NCBI GenBank assembly: GCA_964384595.1
Contig: CAYLLY010000039.1
Span: 1-19,387, forward strand
Source: SCTG01 sp964384595
GTDB taxonomy: Bacteria > Nitrospirota > Nitrospiria > Nitrospirales > NS-4
Direction: 5' to 3'
DNA length: 19,387 nt
Notes under the pieces: model-generated
Database searches by the model: none
The model's input: only the letters and a program-made list of their open reading frames with translations
What the model was told of the DNA's origin: nothing
In this document: positions 8,535-13,937 of the stretch, in pieces
Layout: each line of letters opens with the position of its first letter
Numbering within the stretch: the stretch's first letter is position 1
Position numbers and translations under genes: made by a program

Positions 8535-8620
8535 ACGTTAAGCGTTAATCGTTAAACGGAGGAAGAAAATTCCAGGTTCGATTGGGTTCACGTATAACGT
8601 ATAACGATTAGCGAATAACG
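8529..8620 (+). repeat. Heptad-periodic inverted repeat, copy 1
   Basis: Arm 1 (8529-8558) is four CGTTAAN heptads plus CG. Arm 2 (8591-8620) is four heptads mostly of form CGNNTAA plus CG. Both arms are exactly 30 nt. The reverse complement of arm 1 matches arm 2 at 23 of 30 positions, with every CG conserved, so a long imperfect hairpin with a 32-nt loop is possible. Arm 1 contains the gatC stop codon. Arm 2 contains two TATAAC boxes that could act as -10 elements and is flanked by direct GGGTTCA copies (8584-8590, 8622-8628). Confidence 0.85.
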
Positions 8621-8632
8621 AGGGTTCACACG

Positions 8633-8983
8633 ATGTTTCGACAAATGCTGCGATCGAAGATCCACCGGGCGACGGTCACCGACGCCTGCCTGGAGTATGA
8701 GGGGAGCCTGACCGTGGATGAGGCTCTGCTGGAGGCGGCCGGCATCCTGCCGTACGAGGCCGTGGTCATCTCCAACCTCAACAACGGGGAGCGGTTCACG
8801 ACCTACGTCATTCCCGGCGAGCGGGGCGGCGGCGCCATCTCGCTGAACGGCCCCACGGCCCGCAAGGGCGCCATCGGGGACAAGATCATCGTCTTCTGCT
8901 ACGAGTTCTACAACGAAGACGAGATCAAGCGGCACGAGCCCCGGATCATCAAAGTGGACGAGAAGAACAGGATGGTCTCCTGA
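8633..8983 (+). CDS. panD: Aspartate 1-decarboxylase proenzyme
   Basis: Decarboxylates aspartate to beta-alanine for pantothenate and CoA. The 116-residue proenzyme carries the self-cleavage site G24-S25 in YEGSLTVD; cleavage would leave S25 as the pyruvoyl group. Also visible are the N-terminal RSKIHRATVT motif, NNGERFTTYVIPGERGGG and the conserved NGPTARKGAIGDKIIVF block. A GAGGG Shine-Dalgarno lies 8 nt before the ATG, just after the heptad repeat. The stop overlaps the gatA start by one base (TGATG), so panD and gatA are probably translated in a coupled way. Its position between gatC and gatA is unrelated to tRNA amidation and suggests a local rearrangement. Confidence 0.96.
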   Translation: MFRQMLRSKIHRATVTDACLEYEGSLTVDEALLEAAGILPYEAVVISNLNNGERFTTYVIPGERGGGAISLNGPTARKGAIGDKIIVFCYEFYNEDEIKRHEPRIIKVDEKNRMVS

Positions 8984-10446
8984 TGTCGCTCCGGAAGCTG
9001 ACGCTCTTCGAGCTCAGGGACAAGTTCACCAAGGGGGAGATCTCCGCCGTCGAGATCGTCAAGGCCTATTGCCAGCGCATCACCGTCGCCGAATCCAAGG
9101 TTAAGGCCTACATCACGACGGCCAGGAAAGACGCGCTGATGAAGGAGGCCGACGACCTCGACTACAGGCTGCGCGGCTGGCGGAAGACCACGCCCCTGAT
9201 GGCCATGCCGATCGCGGTCAAGGACAACATCTGCACGGAAGGCGTCAAGACGACTTGCGGCTCCCGCATGCTGGAGGGTTTCGTGCCGCCCTACGATGCG
9301 ACGGTGGTCTCCCGCCTGAAGGAGCTGGGCTACTTCCTGATCGGCAAAACGAACCTGGACGAGTTTGCAATGGGCTCCTCGACCGAAAATTCGGCGTTCG
9401 GCCCGACGCGGAATCCCTGGAACCTGGCCTGCATTCCAGGCGGGTCCAGCGGGGGCTCGGCCGCGGCCGTGGCCGCCGATCTCTGCGTGGCGGCGTTGGG
9501 CTCGGACACCGGCGGCTCGATCCGGCAGCCGGCGGCCTGCTGCGGCGTGGTGGGGCTCAAGCCCACCTACGGCCGCGTGTCGCGCTACGGGCTGGTCGCC
9601 TTCGCCTCGTCGCTGGACCAGATCGGCCCGATCACGAAGGACGTGCGGGACGCGGCCCTGATGCTGCAAATCATCGCGGGGCACGATCCCCTGGACTCCA
9701 CGTCGGCCGACGTGCCGGTACCCGACTACCAGAAGGCGCTCAAGTTCAACCTGCGGGGGATGAAGGTCGGCGTGCCGCTGGAGTTCTTCGCCGAAGGGCT
9801 GGATCCCGAAGTGGAGGTCGCGGTGCGGACGGCGATCATCCAGATGCAGGAGCTCAAGGCCGAGATCAGGGAGATCTCGCTCCCGATGACGAAGTACGCC
9901 ATCGCGACGTACTACCTGATCGCCACGGCGGAGGCGTCCTCCAATCTCGCCCGGTATGACGGCGTGAAGTACGGGTACCGGGCTGCGAAGGAGAAGGGCC
10001 TCCTGGAGACGTACATGAAGACCCGGCAGGAGGGCTTCGGCGCGGAAGTGAAGCGCCGCATCATGCTGGGGACCTACGCGCTGTCGGCCGGCTACTACGA
10101 TGCCTACTACGGCAAGGCGCAGGCCGTCCGTACGCTGATCAAGCGCGATTTCGACGAGGCGTTCAAGGAGGTCGATGTGATCGTGACGCCCACGATGCCG
10201 ACGCCGGCCTTCAAGCTCGGCGAGAAGCTGCAGGATCCGCTGCAGATGTACCTGTCGGACATCTACACGATCTCGGTGAATCTGGCCGGGGTGCCGGCGA
10301 TCGTGGTGCCCTGCGGGCTCAGCAGCGGGAAGCTGCCCATCGGCCTGCAGGTCATCGGGCGTCCGTTCGAGGAGGAGAAGATCCTCCGCGCGGCGCACGC
10401 TTACGAGCAGGCGACGGACTGGCACATGAGGAAGCCTCCGCTGTAA
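8983..10446 (+). CDS. gatA: Asp-tRNA(Asn)/Glu-tRNA(Gln) amidotransferase subunit A
   Basis: Glutaminase subunit of GatCAB: it releases ammonia from glutamine or asparagine and passes it to GatB. The 487-residue protein is an amidase-signature enzyme whose Ser-cisSer-Lys triad is visible as K80 (in PIAVKDN), S155 (in PGGSSGGSA) and S179 (in GSDTGGSI). The flanking GKTNLDEFAMGSSTENSAFG and LKPTYGRVSRYGLVAFASSLDQIGP segments are typical of GatA. It starts one base into the panD stop. Downstream is the second heptad repeat and not gatB, which comes 0.8 kb later. Confidence 0.97.
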   Translation: MSLRKLTLFELRDKFTKGEISAVEIVKAYCQRITVAESKVKAYITTARKDALMKEADDLDYRLRGWRKTTPLMAMPIAVKDNICTEGVKTTCGSRMLEGFVPPYDATVVSRLKELGYFLIGKTNLDEFAMGSSTENSAFGPTRNPWNLACIPGGSSGGSAAAVAADLCVAALGSDTGGSIRQPAACCGVVGLKPTYGRVSRYGLVAFASSLDQIGPITKDVRDAALMLQIIAGHDPLDSTSADVPVPDYQKALKFNLRGMKVGVPLEFFAEGLDPEVEVAVRTAIIQMQELKAEIREISLPMTKYAIATYYLIATAEASSNLARYDGVKYGYRAAKEKGLLETYMKTRQEGFGAEVKRRIMLGTYALSAGYYDAYYGKAQAVRTLIKRDFDEAFKEVDVIVTPTMPTPAFKLGEKLQDPLQMYLSDIYTISVNLAGVPAIVVPCGLSSGKLPIGLQVIGRPFEEEKILRAAHAYEQATDWHMRKPPL

Positions 10447-10456
10447 GAGGCTTCCC

Positions 10457-10526
10457 CGTTAATCGTTAAACGTTAATCGGAGTTGTCTCGAGTCAACGAT
10501 TAACGAATAACGTATAACGTTTAACG
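10457..10526 (+). repeat. Heptad-periodic inverted repeat, copy 2
   Basis: Same family as the element at 8529-8620. Arm 1 (10457-10479) is three CGTTAAN heptads plus CG. Arm 2 (10497-10526) is four CGNNTAA heptads plus CG. The loop is 17 nt. The element begins 10 nt after the gatA stop and ends 19 nt before the next start codon. The two copies bracket exactly panD-gatA. A TATAAC box again lies in arm 2 (10513-10518). Confidence 0.85.
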
Positions 10527-10545
10527 TAGCGACGGGAGGACGCAT

Positions 10546-10956
10546 ATGTTGATGGAGATTGCAGCAGGGATCGTGGCGGTGGTGGCGGTGGTGCTCGTGG
10601 CCGTCTTGGTGCCGATGCTGGTTCAGCTCCGCAAGACGGCCGAGGAATCGGAACGGCTCTTACGGCGCATGAACGAGGACCTGCCGGTCCTGTTCCGGGA
10701 AGCGACGCAGGCGGCTCAGAACATGAACCAGGTGGCGACCGAGATGCGGGAAGCTGCGACCCGCGCGCGGGTGCTGGGCGAGGCGATGGGCGAGGTCGGG
10801 CAGACGATCAACCAGGTGCACGGGCTCTTCCGTGGAGGGGCCGGCACGCTGCTGACGAACGTCGGCAGTCTGCTGGCAGGATTTCGGGCGGCATATGGAG
10901 TGTTCACACAGAAGGCGGAGTCACATCAACAAGGAGGTCCTTCAAATGGCGGCTGA
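10546..10956 (+). CDS. DUF948 family membrane-anchored protein
   Basis: The 136-residue protein starts with a Val/Ala-rich transmembrane helix (about 4-26). A long amphipathic, probably coiled-coil stretch follows (about 28-95), of the TAEESERLLRRMNEDLPVLF type seen in DUF948 proteins. The tail is Gly-rich. The start ATG has GGGAGGA 6 nt upstream. Its last codons contain the AAGGAGGT Shine-Dalgarno of the next gene, whose start it overlaps by 11 nt. DUF948 and YtxH proteins often occur as neighbours; both are thought to be envelope or stress associated, but no defined function is known. Confidence 0.82.
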   Translation: MLMEIAAGIVAVVAVVLVAVLVPMLVQLRKTAEESERLLRRMNEDLPVLFREATQAAQNMNQVATEMREAATRARVLGEAMGEVGQTINQVHGLFRGGAGTLLTNVGSLLAGFRAAYGVFTQKAESHQQGGPSNGG

Positions 10957-11245
10957 AGACAACGGATTTTCGTCAGGAGCGGTTGCGTTCGCGTTTCTAG
11001 CCGGGGCCATCATCGGCGTCGGCGCGGCTTTATTGTTGGCGCCCCAGTCAGGGGCGGAGACCAGGAAGCTGCTTAAGAACTATGCAGAGAAGGCCGAGGA
11101 GGAAGCGCTGGAGAAGGCTAAGGAGGCCAAGGCGACCATCGAGAAGGCTGTCGAACAGGGCAAGCAGTTCATCAATGAGAAGAAGACGGTCCTGACGGCG
11201 GCATTCGAGGCCGGCAAAGAAGCCATGAGAAAGGAACGCGCCTAA
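10946..11245 (+). CDS. YtxH domain-containing protein
   Basis: The frame extends upstream, but ATG 10946 is chosen because AAGGAGGT (10931-10938) lies 7 nt before it. This gives 99 residues. An N-terminal glycine-zipper transmembrane helix (about 12-32) ends in the YtxH hallmark LLAPQSGAETR (30-40). A Lys/Glu/Ala-rich helix, likely coiled coil, fills the rest. It overlaps the DUF948 gene by 11 nt, so the two are almost certainly co-translated. The function of the YtxH family is unresolved, with links to general stress in Bacillus. gatB begins 7 nt later. Confidence 0.87.
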   Translation: MAAEDNGFSSGAVAFAFLAGAIIGVGAALLLAPQSGAETRKLLKNYAEKAEEEALEKAKEAKATIEKAVEQGKQFINEKKTVLTAAFEAGKEAMRKERA

Positions 11246-11252
11246 CTGAACC

Positions 11253-12692
11253 ATGGCGTATGAAGTCGTCATCGGGCTGGAGGTGCACGCGCAGCTCCTG
11301 ACCGCATCCAAGATGTTCTGCGGCTGCGGCACGGCGTTCGGCGCCGCGCCCAATACCCAGACGTGCCCGGTGTGCCTCGGCATGCCGGGCGTCCTGCCGG
11401 TCATCAACCGCAAGGCGGTCGAGTTCGCCGTCCGCACGGGGCTCGCGCTGCACTGCACCATCGCGCCGATGAACCGGTTTGCCCGCAAGCACTACTTTTA
11501 TCCGGACCTGCCGAAGAACTACCAGATCTCGCAGTACGAGCTGCCGATCTGCGAGCACGGGTGGCTGGAGATCGGGCAGAACGGGACGGCCAAGTGCATC
11601 CGCATTCGGCGGGCGCATCTGGAGGAGGACGCGGGCAAGAACCTCCACACCGGGATCGCTGGGGCGTCGCACGTGGACCTGAACCGGGCCGGCACGCCGC
11701 TGCTCGAGATCGTCACCGAGCCGGACATGGGCTCGCCGGATGAGGCGGTCGCCTACCTCAAGACGCTGCGCGACATCCTGGTCTACCTGGGGGTCTGCGA
11801 CGGGAACATGGAGGAGGGGAGCCTGCGGTGCGAGCCGAACCTCTCGCTGCGGCCGGCTGGCTCGAAGGAGCTTGGCACCAAGGTCGAGCTCAAGAACATC
11901 AACTCCTTCAAGTTCGTAAAGGCCGCGATGGAGTACGAGATCAAGCGGCAGGCGAAGGTCCTGGACGAAGGCGGGAAGGTCGTTCAGGAGACGCGGCTCT
12001 GGGATACGGAGAAGGGCGAGACCGCGGTGATGCGGAGCAAGGAAGAGGCGCACGACTACCGCTACTTCCCGGACCCCGACTTGGTGCCGCTGCGGATCAC
12101 GGAGGAGATGGTCGAGGAGATACGGAAATCCCTGCCGGAACTGTCGGACGCCATGCACAAGAGTTTCGTCAATGAATTCGGCCTGACTGAATATACAGCC
12201 GGTGTTTTAACGGCCGATCCGGTTGTCGCGAAGTATTTCGTGGCGTCGGTAACAGCCGCCTGCGCGAGCGGAGCGTCGAAGACCGACATCAGCAAAGACA
12301 TCGCCAATTGGATCACCGTTGACCTGCCGGGCTTTACCAAGGAATTCTGGAAAAGCGTCCCCGCCGGCGAGCTCGGAGCGCTTTCGGAGTTGAAGCGTAA
12401 AGGCGAGATCAGTGGGCCGATTGCCAAGGCGGTGCTTGAAGAGATGTGCAAGACCGGCAAGGGCGCCGCCGAGATCATCAAGGCCAAGGGGCTTGTGCAG
12501 GTGTCGGACGAGGGCGCGCTGGAGAAGATCATCGACGAGGTGATGGCCAAGAACCCGCAGCAGGTGTCGCAGTACCGGAGCGGCAAGGAGGCGGTGTTCG
12601 GGTTCTTCGTGGGGCAGGTGATGAAGGCCTCCGGCGGCAAGGCCAACCCGGCCAAGGTGAATGAGTTGCTCAAGAGGAAACTAGCGGGATGA
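11253..12692 (+). CDS. gatB: Asp-tRNA(Asn)/Glu-tRNA(Gln) amidotransferase subunit B
   Basis: GatB binds the mis-acylated tRNA and catalyses the kinase/amidation step. The 479 residues start YEVVIGLEVHAQL. A zinc-type cysteine set follows at C23, C25, C38 and C41 (FCGCGTAFGAAPNTQTCPVC). Then come the RKHYFYPDLPKNYQISQYE and HLEEDAGKNLH catalytic segments, a helical linker, and the YqeY-like C-terminal domain that ends in a KANPAKVNELLKRKLAG tail. The protein appears complete. Its last bases (12676-12688, GGAAACTAGCGGG) recur at 13786-13798, on the far side of the DUF4258/YgiT island. Confidence 0.97.
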   Translation: MAYEVVIGLEVHAQLLTASKMFCGCGTAFGAAPNTQTCPVCLGMPGVLPVINRKAVEFAVRTGLALHCTIAPMNRFARKHYFYPDLPKNYQISQYELPICEHGWLEIGQNGTAKCIRIRRAHLEEDAGKNLHTGIAGASHVDLNRAGTPLLEIVTEPDMGSPDEAVAYLKTLRDILVYLGVCDGNMEEGSLRCEPNLSLRPAGSKELGTKVELKNINSFKFVKAAMEYEIKRQAKVLDEGGKVVQETRLWDTEKGETAVMRSKEEAHDYRYFPDPDLVPLRITEEMVEEIRKSLPELSDAMHKSFVNEFGLTEYTAGVLTADPVVAKYFVASVTAACASGASKTDISKDIANWITVDLPGFTKEFWKSVPAGELGALSELKRKGEISGPIAKAVLEEMCKTGKGAAEIIKAKGLVQVSDEGALEKIIDEVMAKNPQQVSQYRSGKEAVFGFFVGQVMKASGGKANPAKVNELLKRKLAG

Positions 12693-12701
12693 GATTTCAT
12701 T

Positions 12702-12738
12702 CCCCTCGCCCCTTGAGGGAGAGGGTTAGGGTGAGGGG
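12702..12738 (+). repeat. GC-rich hairpin repeat after gatB
   Basis: CCCCTCGCCC (12702-12711) pairs with GGGTGAGGGG (12729-12738), with one wobble, around a 17-nt purine-rich loop. Sequences of this CCCTCACCC/CCCTCTCCC type are, to my knowledge, dispersed intergenic repeats in many GC-rich genomes. No U-run follows, so it is not a classic intrinsic terminator, though the hairpin could still attenuate or protect the gatB 3' end. Confidence 0.6.
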
Positions 12739-12756
12739 TTGGATGAACGAAGCAGC

Positions 12757-12868
12757 GCGGGTCCTGTCACCGCATCACCCGGACGTGCTCAGGCCGTTTC
12801 GCCCTACAAGGCACGCAGACCGGGCTGTACGGCCCTCCGCTCCGCCCGGGTCCCATGCGGCGCCACCC
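12757..12868 (+). repeat. Structured repeat element A, copy 1
   Basis: This is the reverse-orientation counterpart of 13805-13917. The shared blocks are GGGTCCTG (12759-12766), CCGCAT (12770-12775), GTTTCGCC (12796-12803), GGCTGTACG (12823-12831) and CCCATGCGG (12852-12860). The stretches between them differ in sequence but keep nearly the same length in both copies. CCGCAT pairs with ATGCGG (12855-12860), and the stem continues inward as ACCCGG (12777-12782) with CCGGGT (12846-12851). There is no coding content of note. Confidence 0.75.
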
Positions 12869-12898
12869 CTTCATCAATATTCCCTTGAGGACTGAAGC

Positions 12899-12961
12899 AT
12901 GAGCGGGATTGCGGCGATCAGGGCGCGGGAGATTCGAGTGGCGGATGACCTTAAGGCCTGA
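12899..12961 (+). pseudogene. Duplicated 5' end of eno, now a 20-codon ORF before the DUF4258 gene
   Basis: The first 37 nt (12899-12935) match the authentic eno start (13938-13974) at 35 positions. The frame reads MSGIAAIRAREI and then diverges (RVADDLKA) to a TGA at 12959-12961. A GAGGA Shine-Dalgarno lies upstream (TTGAGGACTGAAGC before the ATG), arguably better than the one in front of the intact eno gene. The stop is followed at once by the DUF4258 ATG (TGAATG). It could be a dead fragment left by a duplication, or it may serve as a leader ORF coupled to DUF4258 translation. Confidence 0.75.
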
Positions 12962-13279
12962 ATGAATATTGCCGCGATCCGGGAGGCAGTTCAGGCCAAT
13001 CGAGTTCGGATCACGGATCATGCTGACGAAGAAGCGCAAGCAGACAAGCTTACATTTGATGAAATCACCCGCTCGGTTCTTGGGGGCGAAGTTATTGAAG
13101 ACTATCCGACGAGCAAGCCGTATCCGAGTTGCTTGATCTATGGTCCGACGTCCGGAGGCGATCCCGTGCATACTGTGTGGGCGTATAATGAGCGAACTCA
13201 AGGAGCTGTGCTGATTACGGTGTACCGCCCCGATCCTGATCGGTGGATCAACTGGCGGCAGAGGAGGAAGTCTCCATGA
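12962..13279 (+). CDS. DUF4258 protein, putative toxin of a YgiT-type toxin-antitoxin pair
   Basis: The 105-residue protein has the DUF4258 pattern: RVRITDHADEEAQAD (14-28), LTFDEI (30-35), GGEVIEDYPTSKPYPSCLIYG (41-61), DPVHTVWAY (67-75) and the C-terminal VLITVYRPDPDRW (83-95). Conserved polar residues H20, E45, D47, H70 and the Y88-R89-P90-D91 run are candidate functional positions. DUF4258 genes are frequently followed by YgiT zinc-finger genes, as here (overlap ATGA at 13276-13279), and such pairs are predicted type II toxin-antitoxin systems. Toxicity is inferred from that association only. The start directly abuts the eno-derived mini-ORF; AAGG lies 5 nt upstream. Base composition is near 50% GC, well below the neighbours, which suggests horizontal acquisition. 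Confidence 0.82.
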   Translation: MNIAAIREAVQANRVRITDHADEEAQADKLTFDEITRSVLGGEVIEDYPTSKPYPSCLIYGPTSGGDPVHTVWAYNERTQGAVLITVYRPDPDRWINWRQRRKSP

Positions 13280-13518
13280 TGCCATTCGAGAAATGTCCGG
13301 TTTGTGGTGGTGAACTGATTGAGAAAGAGGTCGAAAAGCTTCTGCGAGGCGGTGTCCATACTGCCGTTCTGAAGGTGCATGCAGAGATCTGCCTTCGCTG
13401 CGGAGAGCGTCTGTATTCCAAAGAAACAGTTAAGCGATTTGAAGAGATCCGGTCCAAACTCGAACGACAGGAAACGGCGGGTTTTCAACCTTTGGGACAA
13501 TCGTTCCAGGTGGTGTGA
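13276..13518 (+). CDS. YgiT-type zinc-finger protein, putative antitoxin (first copy)
   Basis: The 80-residue protein has two CxxC knuckles: C7/C10 (CPVC) and C39/C42 (CLRC). The second sits in the family signature ICLRCGERLYSKETVKRFEEI. This is the zinc-finger half of MqsA-like antitoxins; no C-terminal helix-turn-helix domain is present, so DNA binding is uncertain. The frame opens upstream, but ATG 13276 is chosen for the AGGAGG at 13262-13267 (8 nt spacing) and the 4-nt overlap with the DUF4258 gene. The overlap supports co-translation of a toxin-antitoxin pair. Its GC content is low compared with the flanking core genes. Confidence 0.83.
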   Translation: MMPFEKCPVCGGELIEKEVEKLLRGGVHTAVLKVHAEICLRCGERLYSKETVKRFEEIRSKLERQETAGFQPLGQSFQVV

Positions 13519-13537
13519 TCGTTGTGACGGGCTGATT

Positions 13538-13771
13538 ATGAATTGCGATCTATGCGGATCCCCTATGACGGAACAGTCGGTTACCTATACGCTCCAGCTC
13601 GGCGATAAGTTAGTCGTCGTTGAACATGTCCCGGCACGGGTGTGCTCTCAGTGCGGGGAGCGGCTTTATGCGCCGGAGACGGTCGAGCGGTTACAAAAGA
13701 CGGTGTGGGGACAGAAAAAGCCGTCGCGTGTGGTGGAAACTCAAGTCTTCGACTATGCGGCGCAGGGCTGA
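13538..13771 (+). CDS. YgiT-type zinc-finger protein (second copy, no adjacent toxin of its own)
   Basis: The 77-residue protein has CDLC (C3/C6) and CSQC (C36/C39) knuckles and the signature RVCSQCGERLYAPETVERLQ. A short basic tail (WGQKKPSR) and FDYA follow. It resembles the preceding YgiT protein in architecture but differs clearly in sequence (VVVEHVPARVC against LKVHAEIC), so it is not a fresh tandem copy. It starts 19 nt after the first copy's stop, at an ATG with no strong Shine-Dalgarno. It could be a second antitoxin left without its toxin, or a partner in a three-gene module. The frame is open further upstream, inside the other gene; ATG 13538 fits the family N-terminus best. Confidence 0.78.
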   Translation: MNCDLCGSPMTEQSVTYTLQLGDKLVVVEHVPARVCSQCGERLYAPETVERLQKTVWGQKKPSRVVETQVFDYAAQG

Positions 13772-13785
13772 ACGGAAAAGTTTGG

Positions 13786-13798
13786 GGAAACTAGCGGG
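13786..13798 (+). repeat. Copy of the gatB 3' tail
   Basis: GGAAACTAGCGGG here is identical to 12676-12688, the last codons of gatB. Each copy lies upstream of a structured element A copy and then an eno start, so the gatB-eno junction appears to exist twice around the island. It is only 13 bp and could be chance by itself; its placement makes it notable. Confidence 0.45.
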
Positions 13799-13804
13799 TT
13801 CTTA

Positions 13805-13917
13805 GGCGGGTGACACCGCATGGGCGCCCAGGCGCAGCGTGGGGCGTACAGCCGGGTTCCGGGACTTCGACGGCGAAACGCCCAGCTGCGCTGGGCTATG
13901 CGGGGGCAGGACCCGCC
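13805..13917 (-). repeat. Structured repeat element A, copy 2
   Basis: Inverted relative to copy 1 at 12757-12868. The ends are perfect 7-bp complements: GGCGGGT (13805-13811) and ACCCGCC (13911-13917). Nested inside are CCGCAT (13816-13821) with ATGCGG (13898-13903) and GCCCAG (13826-13831) with CTGGGC (13891-13896), nearly all on one centre. Small GGC-loop-GCC hairpins carry the conserved loops GTTTC and TGTAC. It fills most of the 166-nt gap before eno and ends 20 nt from its start codon. Confidence 0.78.
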
Positions 13918-13937
13918 AGTACGGGGATGGAAATCGA

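Noticed and set aside
8529..8620. CRISPR-like short repeats
   Set aside because: Units are 7 bp, contiguous, without spacers, and arranged as two inverted arms; no cas genes nearby.
8908..10425. About 505-codon open frame on the minus strand opposite gatA
   Set aside because: Composition-driven shadow; gatA on the plus strand has its full catalytic triad.
12702..12738. Intrinsic terminator after gatB
   Set aside because: The hairpin is plausible but the loop is long and no U-run follows, so I list it only as a repeat.
12689..12895. 68-codon plus-strand ORF after gatB
   Set aside because: Made of the GC-rich hairpin and structured element A; no protein-like features.
13839..13937. Upstream-extended start for eno
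   Set aside because: The extra 33 codons fall in the structured repeat and match nothing in enolases; the conserved N-terminus starts at 13938.
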